Of a DNA stretch of 5,248 bases, positions 1-5,248 are shown piece by piece. How positions within the stretch are numbered: the first letter of the stretch is position 1; each line of letters begins with the position of its first letter. The notes under the pieces were generated by a model. The model worked only from the letters and a program-made list of their open reading frames with translations, did not search any database and had not been told where the DNA came from. The translations under genes and the position numbers were made by a program. The DNA lies in assembly GCA_003663175.1 (NCBI GenBank), contig QMZM01000067.1, positions 1 through 5,248 of the forward strand. The letters run 5' to 3'. This stretch comes from Candidatus Altarchaeales archaeon. GTDB taxonomy: Archaea; Altiarchaeota; Altiarchaeia; IMC4; QMZM01.

Positions 1-71
1 GCAGCAGCTCTCGCAGCCGACGAACCTGCAGGTCCAGCCCCAACAACCAGAACATCACACTTAATTACCAT
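1..71 (-). CDS. FAD-dependent oxidoreductase, geranylgeranyl reductase-like, N-terminus only (partial)
   Basis: Reading the minus strand from an ATG at 71-69 gives 23 codons open to the window edge, starting MVIKCDVLVVGAGPAGSSAA. This is a beta strand followed by the dinucleotide-binding GxGxxG loop (G11, G13, G16) of an FAD Rossmann fold at the extreme N-terminus. The DVLVVGAGPAGSSAAR pattern is typical of the archaeal geranylgeranyl reductase family, which saturates isoprenoid chains of membrane lipids. That assignment is by resemblance only, and other FAD enzymes with the same fold remain possible. The ATG overlaps the stop codon of the upstream membrane protein gene (ATGGTAA, 7 shared bases). 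No Shine-Dalgarno sequence precedes it, so translation is probably coupled to that gene. The rest of the gene, including any substrate domain, lies outside the window. Confidence 0.75.
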   Translation of the reverse strand, partial: MVIKCDVLVVGAGPAGSSAARAA

Positions 72-709
72 TTTGATTTACTTATAATAGGTCTACTGAT
101 GCTATAAACCTTGATGCTGAGACTATATTGCTCCACAAGGAGATACATCATATCGAAGAATAGGAAGGCGAAGAGGTATAGATATTGGAAGAATCCAAAA
201 ATAGTTAAGAATAAAACTCCCATCTTCATTGCAGATCTATGAATAAAGAATTTCTCTACAAATTTTTTTGGTGCGGAGTTATAGGGATTTCCTCTATTAT
301 AATTACTTAGTCTTTTCATCTTTTTTCTTTTGTCAGCCCAGTCATTTCCTATCTCATCCATAATCCCGGAGAGGGTCAGAATTCCAAACGGAATCCATTC
401 TATTTTCATGATTCCATGGAAGATTACTGGTAGTAGCAAGAGTATTCCGGTGCCTATATAAAATCCGGGATTGTCTATCTTTCTTGTAACTGCTACGGCT
501 ACGAATATTGAAAAGAATATTGTTGCTGATGGAGGATCTGAGATTATGAGATATGCCATCAGAATTCCGGATGGAATTGCAACGAGGTTTGCAGTTCTCT
601 TGTTAAAGACGCCAAGGTCGTATGCTTGATCTATATATTTTATCCCAGCTCCGAGCAGTCCGTAGCTGAGGATTATAATAAATGCATGCTCAAACATTGT
701 GATGGACAT
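65..709 (-). CDS. Polytopic membrane protein of unknown function, overlapping a lipid-reductase-like gene
   Basis: I do not recognise this 214-residue protein. It has about six hydrophobic stretches, roughly at residues 7-22, 42-57, 62-75, 86-100, 105-117 and 163-191. There is no cleavable signal peptide. Charged residues sit in or at the ends of the membrane segments in motif-like groups: K24-x2-D27-x3-D31, K77-x-DNP (79-81), D118-E119-x2-N122-D123-x2-D126, and H157-R158-x3-K162. Paired aspartate motifs separated by membrane helices recall metal/pyrophosphate-binding prenyltransferases of the UbiA type, but the spacing does not match well enough to assign it. A polar, basic loop (127-155) probably lies in the cytoplasm. 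The first ATG (709) has AAGGA four bases upstream; M5 is an alternative start. The 7-base overlap with the reductase-like gene suggests one operon and possibly a role in isoprenoid lipid metabolism, which is inference. The gene is real by length, composition and the coupled overlap; its function is open. Confidence 0.8.
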   Translation of the reverse strand: MSITMFEHAFIIILSYGLLGAGIKYIDQAYDLGVFNKRTANLVAIPSGILMAYLIISDPPSATIFFSIFVAVAVTRKIDNPGFYIGTGILLLLPVIFHGIMKIEWIPFGILTLSGIMDEIGNDWADKRKKMKRLSNYNRGNPYNSAPKKFVEKFFIHRSAMKMGVLFLTIFGFFQYLYLFAFLFFDMMYLLVEQYSLSIKVYSISRPIISKSKW

Positions 710-713
710 TTGG

Positions 714-718
714 TCCTT
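714..718 (-). promoter_or_regulatory. Possible ribosome binding site of the membrane protein gene
   Basis: AAGGA on the minus strand lies four bases before the ATG at 709. It is a partial match to the archaeal Shine-Dalgarno consensus and slightly close to the start. It supports the first ATG over the internal M5, which lacks such a sequence. If transcription starts at the ATG, as the TATA position would also allow, it would not be used. Confidence 0.45.
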
Positions 719-739
719 ATATAAATATTATATAAATAT
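717..739. promoter_or_regulatory. Tandem TATA-like promoter element
   Basis: The plus-strand word TTATATAAATAT occurs at 717-728 and again at 728-739, a perfect repeat with an 11-base period. Each copy contains TATATAAA/TTTATATA, a good archaeal TATA box readable on both strands. Read on the minus strand, the distal copy (centre about 732) would place transcription start near 706-709, giving the membrane protein a leaderless or nearly leaderless transcript. Read on the plus strand, it would start transcription near 760, just ahead of the structured stretch at 780-859. The same word recurs at 3357-3368 before argJ. Start sites are inferred from the usual TATA-to-start distance of about 25-27 bases. 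Confidence 0.55.
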
Positions 740-779
740 ATTTCAATCCAGATAATAAAAGCTTTATCTCAGATGGGTA

Positions 780-859
780 AAGAGTGCGTAACTTGCTTGA
801 GTATGTGAGACACACCGAGATTTACGGTGAAATCCGAGGTGGCAACTCTGATCACTCTT
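780..859 (+). ncRNA. Possible small structured RNA in the 710-875 gap (tentative)
   Basis: The plus strand can fold into one long, interrupted hairpin. AAGAGTG (780-786) pairs with CACTCTT (853-859), GAGT (799-802) with ACTC (845-848), CACC (813-816) with GGTG (838-841), and GATTT (819-823) with AAATC (830-834), leaving a six-base loop. Between the last two helices G817-A818 faces G836-A837, a tandem sheared G-A arrangement with a bulged C835, similar to the kink-turns bound by archaeal L7Ae but with a one-base rather than three-base bulge. CACCG (813-817) can instead pair with CGGTG (825-829), so two folds compete. A TATA box at 728-738 is well placed to start such an RNA near 760. I do not see an ACA box, a clear C/D box pair or tRNA features. 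The order of the helices is seen in the sequence; that this is a transcribed RNA is inference. The rest of the gap holds nothing else I can support. Confidence 0.3.
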
Positions 860-875
860 ACTGTCTCGAAGGGAA

Positions 876-1970
876 TTAGAGAAAGCGACTCCTTCTATAG
901 TCCTCTATGAGCCTCTCCAATGAAATTTCAGAGATTTTTTTCTTCTCTTTCTTTATTCTCTCCAGGTCTTTTGTCCTTATATAGAAAACACCGGAGATCT
1001 CTCTTATATATTTTTTATCAAATACCATTATACCAAAATCTCTAAGAAATTTGTACTCCCTTGGATTATTAACGAATGCCATCTCAACATTCTCAAGATT
1101 CTTATTGTCCTTCCTCTTCAATTTTCTATTTATTATTGTTAATCCATTATAGACAGATGGGAATATTCCAATTGGCTTTATCCTGCCTTCTGCAACCTCA
1201 ACCCACAATTCCCCCAATTTCTCAAGTTCTTCAACCCTACGCCTTAATTCCTTTATCATATACCTCAGATTTCTTATCGATCTCTCCCTCTTCTTTATTT
1301 CATTATCGCGAGATAGGTTAAGGTTATATTGCCTTCTAAGTCTCAATATCTCCTTCTTTAATCTCTCTATTTCCCTGTCCCTTTCCTCTATTTTCTCTAT
1401 GAGAATCGAATTCCTTCTCTTCAATTCCCTGATCTCCTTTTCATTCTCAGTTTTATTCCTCATTTCCATTTTTGTAGTTTTCGTATCCTTTGGTTTGATC
1501 CTCCGCCTTCTCCTCTCTTCTCTCCTCTTCTTGATTATCCTTACAGATTCACTTATCGAATATCCGCGCAATACCATATCCTTCACATCATCCCCGAGAC
1601 ATAGAGAATCTATTTTCTGAAATTTATTCTTGAATTTATTGAAGGTGTGGAGTGCAGCAGCAAGTGCATCTCTCTGATGTTTGTCCTCTGGCTTATAATG
1701 TCTTGTCAATTCGATCTTCTCACTTACCTGAATTGGCTCTGCTGGCGTATAAATCCTGGAGCCAAGTTGTGCAGCCAGTTTTGATACAAAATTCGGTGTT
1801 GGAACAACATCCGTTGCAACAACTGATACCCTCCCAAGAGAAATTAGATGTTTTATTACAGAGTCCAAGCTTAAATTCTTTGAACTAAATAAATCAACTA
1901 TCTCTCCTCTAAAATTCAGTGCCGCAACTCCCGTTGTTGTTCCGGGGTCAATGCCAACTATGAGATACAA
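876..1970 (-). CDS. DUF460/COG2433-type protein: RuvC-like RNase H-fold domain with coiled coil, short form
   Basis: The protein has 364 residues. Residues 1-115 form an RNase H-like domain of the DUF460 type, related to RuvC/YqgF. They carry the expected acidic positions: D8 in GIDPGTTTG, D54 in VVATDVVP after a hydrophobic strand, and D101 in HQRDA before a helix; E84 and E87 are further candidates. A very basic stretch follows (about 147-159, almost all K/R/E), then a long heptad-like coiled coil (about 172-252) and a small C-terminal alpha/beta region (about 253-364) I cannot assign. The family is annotated as a possible nuclease, but no activity is established from sequence. Archaeal relatives as I recall them are about 600-650 residues, with an extra N-terminal region ahead of this domain. 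Here the domain begins at residue 1, and the stop codon of purF lies only 16 bases upstream, so the longer form is absent. The start is TTG, supported by a well-spaced GAGG and an in-frame stop just upstream. It is probably cotranscribed with purF. Confidence 0.88.
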   Translation of the reverse strand: MYLIVGIDPGTTTGVAALNFRGEIVDLFSSKNLSLDSVIKHLISLGRVSVVATDVVPTPNFVSKLAAQLGSRIYTPAEPIQVSEKIELTRHYKPEDKHQRDALAAALHTFNKFKNKFQKIDSLCLGDDVKDMVLRGYSISESVRIIKKRREERRRRRIKPKDTKTTKMEMRNKTENEKEIRELKRRNSILIEKIEERDREIERLKKEILRLRRQYNLNLSRDNEIKKRERSIRNLRYMIKELRRRVEELEKLGELWVEVAEGRIKPIGIFPSVYNGLTIINRKLKRKDNKNLENVEMAFVNNPREYKFLRDFGIMVFDKKYIREISGVFYIRTKDLERIKKEKKKISEISLERLIEDYRRSRFL

Positions 1971-1975
1971 TTTTT

Positions 1976-1979
1976 CCTC
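1976..1979 (-). promoter_or_regulatory. Ribosome binding site deciding the TTG start of the DUF460 gene
   Basis: GAGG on the minus strand sits five bases before the TTG at 1970-1968. It lies in the short gap after the purF stop codon. An ATG overlaps it, but that ATG is out of frame with the RNase H domain. There is no in-frame ATG between the upstream in-frame stop and the first domain strand, so TTG is the likely start. Confidence 0.65.
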
Positions 1980-1986
1980 ATTAAAT

Positions 1987-3357
1987 TTAAAATTTTAATT
2001 TCATCTGCTCTTCCTTGAGTGGATAGTCGCCAGTCAGACACGCCAAACACAATTTTTCCTTGGGTAGACCTATTGCCCTGACAAGTCCATCCAAACTAGT
2101 GTATACCAACGAATCTGCCCCAATCTCCCTCCTTATCTCTTCTACCGACTTCTCCCTGGCAATAAATTCATCATATGTCTGCATATCTATTCCATATTTA
2201 CATGGATACCTTATTGGTGGACATGAAATTCTGACATGGACCTGAGATGCGCCAGATTTCCTCAGTAATGAAATTATTTTCTTAATTGTTGTTCCCCTCA
2301 CAATTGAATCATCAACGAGAACTATCTTCTTTCCCTCTATCTCACTCCTCACGGGATTTAGTTTTATCCTAACACCGCTCTCTCTTTCTTCCTGCTCTGG
2401 AAGTATGAATGTCCTCCCGAAGTATCTATTCTTTATTAAACTCTCACCATACGGAATGCCGGATGCCTTTGCAAAGCCTATGGCCGTTGTTATTCCAGAG
2501 TCTGGAACTGCCGTGACCATATCTGCATCTACCGGTCCCTCTTCATAAAGAATTCTGCCAAGATTCTTCCTAACCTTATAAACCGAAACGCCATCCAAGA
2601 TCGAATCTGGTCTCGCAAAATACACATACTCAAACATACAATGCGAAATTTTACCGGCACAAACTCTATATGATTCCACGCCATTATCTATAACCAAAAT
2701 CTCGCCGGCCTTCACATCCCTCATAAATTCAACATCCAACGCATCTAATGCGCAGCTCTCTGATGCTATAACATGAGTATCATCGGACCTCCCATAAACA
2801 AGTGGTCTGAATGCCCACGGGTCACGAACTGCAATTATTTTATCTTCCCTCAATATCGTTAATGAGTATGAACCCCTTAATTTACTCATGGCATTCTTTA
2901 TTCCCTCGATAAAATTTCCCGTCCTTATATGCTCTATTGCAATCAGATACGCGATTATCTCCGTGTCGGTAGTTGTCATAAAGACACTCCCCTTCCTCTC
3001 AAGTTCCTCCTTCAATTCTAAGGAATTTATTAGATTTCCATTATGTGCTATTGCAAAATTTCCCTCGGCATAATTTATCATTAATGGCTGAGCATTCTCT
3101 ATCTTCGATTCGCCAGTTGTTGAATATCTTACATGACCAATTCCAATTTTTCCGTTTAATGTTCTCTCCTTAAATATCTCCGAGACGAGACCCATATCCT
3201 TGTGTATCCTTATCTTCTCGCCATCAAAGATAGCAATCCCGGCAGATTCCTGACCTCGATGTTGCATAGAATAAAGACCATTATAGATTCTATCAAAGAC
3301 ATCTTCATCCGAATGAATTCCAAAGACTGCACAACACTCTGACTTTGAGGCACTCAT
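1987..3357 (-). CDS. purF: Amidophosphoribosyltransferase (glutamine PRPP amidotransferase)
   Basis: The enzyme converts PRPP and glutamine to 5-phosphoribosylamine, glutamate and pyrophosphate, the first committed step of purine synthesis in the cytoplasm. At 456 residues the protein is full length. The N-terminal Ntn glutaminase domain spans about 9-235. C9 in ECCAVFGI aligns with the catalytic cysteine exposed after removal of a short propeptide (about 8 residues here). QHRGQESAG (32-40), GHVRYSTTG (74-82), AHNGNL (104-109) and TTDTE (129-133) are the usual glutaminase motifs. The phosphoribosyltransferase domain follows, with the PRPP loop VLVDDSIVRGTT at 346-357 and PDSG at 285-288. C240, C386, C437 and C440 (the last two as CLAC) match the 4Fe-4S ligands of the Bacillus-type enzyme, so this is the iron-sulphur form. 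DPWAFRPL (179-186) has alanine where glycine is common. There is no Shine-Dalgarno sequence before the ATG, and the start lies about 27 bases from an AT-rich TATA-like stretch, so a leaderless mRNA is likely. It heads the unit with the DUF460 gene. Confidence 0.97.
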   Translation of the reverse strand: MSASKSECCAVFGIHSDEDVFDRIYNGLYSMQHRGQESAGIAIFDGEKIRIHKDMGLVSEIFKERTLNGKIGIGHVRYSTTGESKIENAQPLMINYAEGNFAIAHNGNLINSLELKEELERKGSVFMTTTDTEIIAYLIAIEHIRTGNFIEGIKNAMSKLRGSYSLTILREDKIIAVRDPWAFRPLVYGRSDDTHVIASESCALDALDVEFMRDVKAGEILVIDNGVESYRVCAGKISHCMFEYVYFARPDSILDGVSVYKVRKNLGRILYEEGPVDADMVTAVPDSGITTAIGFAKASGIPYGESLIKNRYFGRTFILPEQEERESGVRIKLNPVRSEIEGKKIVLVDDSIVRGTTIKKIISLLRKSGASQVHVRISCPPIRYPCKYGIDMQTYDEFIAREKSVEEIRREIGADSLVYTSLDGLVRAIGLPKEKLCLACLTGDYPLKEEQMKLKF

Positions 3358-3404
3358 TATATAAATATTTCGCCTTTAAAATTTAAATAAATAATCGTTA
3401 AAAA
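3358..3404. promoter_or_regulatory. Divergent promoter region between purF and argJ
   Basis: Only 47 very AT-rich bases separate the two start codons, so both promoters must sit here and probably overlap. For argJ (plus), TATATAAA at 3358-3365 would place transcription start near 3388, leaving a leader of about 16 bases. For purF (minus), the T/A-rich stretch around 3378-3392 (TTTAAATT core on that strand) lies about 27 bases from its ATG, consistent with leaderless transcription. Neither ATG has a Shine-Dalgarno sequence at normal distance. The argJ TATA element abuts the purF start codon. I see no clear operator palindrome. Promoter positions are inferred. Confidence 0.6.
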
Positions 3405-4559
3405 ATGCTTCCAAGGAAATTAGATTCTGGCATATGCATCAATAACTTTAGGGCATCTGGGGTTAGAAATGAGGAGTATGGGGTTGCGATTATTATGAAT
3501 GATGAGGTATGTGAAACCGCCGGCGTTTTCACAAAGAATAGTATAAAATCTGGATCCGTTATCGTATCTATGAACAATATTAAGAATGGGTTTCAAGCAG
3601 TGGTTGCAAATTCTGGAAATGCAAATGCTTGCATCAGAGATTCCGTGAGGAATGCAAGGGAAATGTGCAATATCACCGCAAATGAACTCGACATTCCCGC
3701 AAAGAATATTGGAGTTGCATCGACTGGTATAATTGGCAGGGAATTAAATCTAAAAAAAATTAGAGAATTAATTAGAACCGCAACATCCAGGCTTTCAAAC
3801 TCTTGGGAGGGAAGCAGAGATGCAGCCAAGGCAATAATGACGACCGACACAAAAATTAAGGAAATTTCTCTTGAATATGAAGATATAAAGATCGGTGCAA
3901 TATGTAAGGGCTCTGGAATGATAGCCCCGAATTTGGCAACAATGTTATGTTTTATCACAACAAATGCAAATCTCAGCCGGGAAACACTTCAAAATGAACT
4001 GAGGAATTCCGTTGAGAATTCGTTCAATATGCTTACCATAGATAATGAAATGAGCACAAACGACACAGTAATCTTGATGTCAGATAAAAGCGAGGATTGT
4101 GATGTGGAGGACTTCAGATATTTATTAAATTATGCGACAATAGAGTTAGCCAAGATGATGGCTAAGGATGGCGAGGGTGCAACAAAATTCATTCAGGTTG
4201 AGGTGAGGAATGCGGAGACGCTTAACAAGGCGAGAATTGGAGCAAAGAGAATTGCATCATCGGCATTAGTAAAAACTGCAATATATGGTGAAAATCCGAA
4301 TTGGGGTAGAATCATCGCCGCATTGGGAAGCATCATAGAATTTGATTTTTATAAAACCGATATAATCTTTAAATCAAATGGTAGGAGTGCAAAAATTGTC
4401 GAGAACGGAAATGTAATGGATATCAATGATGCCAAGGAGATTCTAAGAGGGAATGAGATAGAGATAATTGTAGACATCAAACAAGGTAAATTCTCAGCGA
4501 CCGCATTTGGATGTGATTTAAGCCCCGAATACATAAGGATAAATGCAGAATATAACTGA
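3405..4559 (+). CDS. argJ: Glutamate N-acetyltransferase / ornithine acetyltransferase
   Basis: ArgJ moves the acetyl group from N-acetylornithine to glutamate, releasing ornithine and regenerating N-acetylglutamate in the cyclic arginine pathway. Some family members also use acetyl-CoA; sequence alone does not tell which type this is. The 384-residue protein is full length. The self-cleavage site is in KGSGMIAPNLATML (168-181), where T179 becomes the N-terminal nucleophile of the beta chain. STGIIG (106-111) supplies the oxyanion-hole Thr-Gly. NSGNANAC (69-76), MTTDT (145-149), KDGEGATK (254-261), NPNWGRI (297-303) and FGCDLSPEYIRINAEY (368-383) are further family motifs. The stretch DNEMSTNDT (213-221) differs slightly from the more usual D-x-DTSTNDT, and the tail stops just after the INAEY motif, a few residues shorter than many relatives. 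Both are likely benign. It is divergent from purF and followed after 2 bases by the rhomboid gene. Confidence 0.97.
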   Translation: MLPRKLDSGICINNFRASGVRNEEYGVAIIMNDEVCETAGVFTKNSIKSGSVIVSMNNIKNGFQAVVANSGNANACIRDSVRNAREMCNITANELDIPAKNIGVASTGIIGRELNLKKIRELIRTATSRLSNSWEGSRDAAKAIMTTDTKIKEISLEYEDIKIGAICKGSGMIAPNLATMLCFITTNANLSRETLQNELRNSVENSFNMLTIDNEMSTNDTVILMSDKSEDCDVEDFRYLLNYATIELAKMMAKDGEGATKFIQVEVRNAETLNKARIGAKRIASSALVKTAIYGENPNWGRIIAALGSIIEFDFYKTDIIFKSNGRSAKIVENGNVMDINDAKEILRGNEIEIIVDIKQGKFSATAFGCDLSPEYIRINAEYN

Positions 4560-4561
4560 GA

Positions 4562-5203
4562 ATGAGAATTGGTAAGACATATATCGGAGCGATAGAATTG
4601 ATAATATCCATTAATGTCGTAGTCTTCATAATTGAGGTATTTGCAATGAGCATGGGAAGGTTTGAATTTATATTAAATAATTTTGCTCTTATTCCGGAGT
4701 TTATTATCGAGAAGCCGTGGACAATTATAACAAGCATATTCCTTCACGCCGATGCATGGCATCTCTTCCTAAACATGTTCGTTCTCTACTTCTTTGGTCT
4801 ATATCTAGAGAGACTTGTTGGGGAAAGGAATTTCCTGAGGACATATTTCATTGGAGGAATCTGTGCAAGTGCTGCGTATCTTATCACATCATTCTTTTTT
4901 GACATACCCCCACCATCGGTCCCGGCAATTGGAGCATCTGGAGCGGTATTTGCAGTTATGGGCGCACTAGTCGTTTTGAGACCAAGACTGACAATATTGG
5001 TAAACTTCTTCTTTCCAATGCCGTTATGGATGTGGGCTATGATATATACATTCATTGCACTCACAGACATGCTAACAACAATGGGTGGTGTCGCACATAA
5101 TGCCCACCTTGGGGGATTGATCGCTGGGATCTATCTTGGAAATAAATTCAAGAGAAGGATAAGTGGCTATGCACACGATTACTTTACTGTTAGGTATTAT
5201 TAG
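4562..5203 (+). CDS. Rhomboid family intramembrane serine protease
   Basis: The 213-residue protein has six predicted membrane segments (about 9-29, 66-82, 92-112, 123-140, 152-168 and 179-195), the basic rhomboid core. The catalytic dyad is visible: S126 in GASGAVFA in the fourth segment and H182 in AHNAHLGGL in the sixth. H67 and N71 in WHLFLNM match the conserved His/Asn of the second segment that stabilise the oxyanion. The loop after the second segment contains E83 and the GERNFLRTYF pattern common in the family. Rhomboids cleave single-pass membrane proteins within the bilayer. No extra soluble domain is present, so the substrate cannot be guessed. The ATG lies 2 bases after the argJ stop with only a weak GAG-like sequence inside the end of argJ, so translation is probably coupled to argJ. 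A function linked to arginine synthesis is not known to me; the pairing may be positional only. Confidence 0.93.
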   Translation: MRIGKTYIGAIELIISINVVVFIIEVFAMSMGRFEFILNNFALIPEFIIEKPWTIITSIFLHADAWHLFLNMFVLYFFGLYLERLVGERNFLRTYFIGGICASAAYLITSFFFDIPPPSVPAIGASGAVFAVMGALVVLRPRLTILVNFFFPMPLWMWAMIYTFIALTDMLTTMGGVAHNAHLGGLIAGIYLGNKFKRRISGYAHDYFTVRYY

Positions 5204-5225
5204 TCGGAACCGTTTGATCAATTTT

Positions 5226-5240
5226 CTTAGAGGTTCTAAG
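5226..5240. repeat. Short perfect inverted repeat after the rhomboid gene
   Basis: CTTAGA (5226-5231) and TCTAAG (5235-5240) are perfect complements around a GGT loop, forming a small hairpin 22 bases past the rhomboid stop. It is preceded on the plus strand by ATTTT (5221-5225), and the 8-base palindrome TTGATCAA lies at 5214-5221. It may be part of a transcript end or an operator for the next gene, or it may be chance in AT-rich DNA. Confidence 0.3.
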
Positions 5241-5248
5241 GCAATGGC

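Noticed and set aside
746..762. Transcription terminator for the purF unit (CTTTTATTATC on the minus strand)
   Set aside because: The T-run is only four bases long and interrupted, no better than background in this AT-rich gap.
800..855. A C/D box guide RNA, from GTGAAA-like and CTGA (848-851) words on the plus strand, or GTGATCA and CTGA on the minus strand
   Set aside because: The C boxes are poor matches, the D'/C' spacing is wrong on the plus strand, and the boxes are too far apart on the minus strand.
780..860. A tRNA gene suggested by 7-base complementary ends (AAGAGTG and CACTCTT) about 80 bases apart
   Set aside because: There is no T-arm with a GGTTCRANNCC-like sequence before the 3' strand, no D-loop GG, and no anticodon arm at the right place.
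1076..1888. Plus-strand open frames opposite the DUF460 gene
   Set aside because: They are low-complexity serine/leucine-rich antisense frames of a gene rich in lysine, arginine and glutamate codons, with no domain and no ribosome binding site.
3593..3958. Minus-strand 121-codon open frame within argJ
   Set aside because: It lies wholly inside a well-supported argJ coding region and has no recognisable motif or start signal.
4477..5070. Minus-strand open frames over the end of argJ and the rhomboid gene
   Set aside because: The plus-strand rhomboid has intact catalytic motifs across the same bases; these frames show no family features.
5190..5248. End of a convergent minus-strand gene: 18 open codons from the window edge to TAA at 5192-5190
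   Set aside because: The stretch is too short to judge, has no recognisable residues, and would overlap the end of the rhomboid gene.
5244..5248. Start of a downstream plus-strand gene at the ATG at 5244
   Set aside because: Only five bases are visible. AAGG lies just two bases before the ATG and AGAGG about ten, so the ribosome binding signal is ambiguous.

Overview
The window looks like ordinary chromosomal DNA from an archaeon, most likely a euryarchaeote. The evidence is a DUF460/COG2433-type RuvC-like protein (a family known mainly from archaea), the start of a gene resembling the geranylgeranyl reductase family of archaeal lipid synthesis, AT-rich TATA-box promoters of archaeal type close to start codons, several starts without a Shine-Dalgarno sequence, and AT-rich DNA with frequent AGA/AGG and ATA codons. 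I cannot name the genus. I see no insertion sequence, CRISPR array, phage gene, rRNA or recognisable tRNA.

Layout. On the minus strand at the left edge, a partial FAD-dependent reductase (1-71, running off the window) overlaps by 7 bases the end of an unrecognised polytopic membrane protein (65-709). A 166-base gap (710-875) follows. It holds a tandem TATA-like repeat and a possible small structured RNA on the plus strand. Next, still on the minus strand, are a short DUF460-type RNase H-fold protein (876-1970) and, upstream of it, purF (1987-3357). These two are 16 bases apart and probably form one transcription unit. A 47-base divergent promoter region (3358-3404) separates purF from argJ (3405-4559) on the plus strand. 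argJ is followed after 2 bases by a rhomboid intramembrane serine protease (4562-5203). The last 45 bases hold only a short palindrome and possibly the edge of another gene.

How the genes relate. purF makes the first committed purine intermediate, and argJ recycles the acetyl group in arginine synthesis. Both draw on glutamine/glutamate nitrogen and share one very short divergent promoter, so joint control is possible but not shown. The DUF460 protein and the rhomboid protease are each tightly linked to a biosynthetic gene with no obvious functional connection. The membrane protein overlapping the putative lipid reductase is the best candidate here for an undescribed function. No clear new multi-gene system is visible. 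The points most worth a second look are that membrane protein, the possible RNA at 780-859, and the shortened DUF460 protein.
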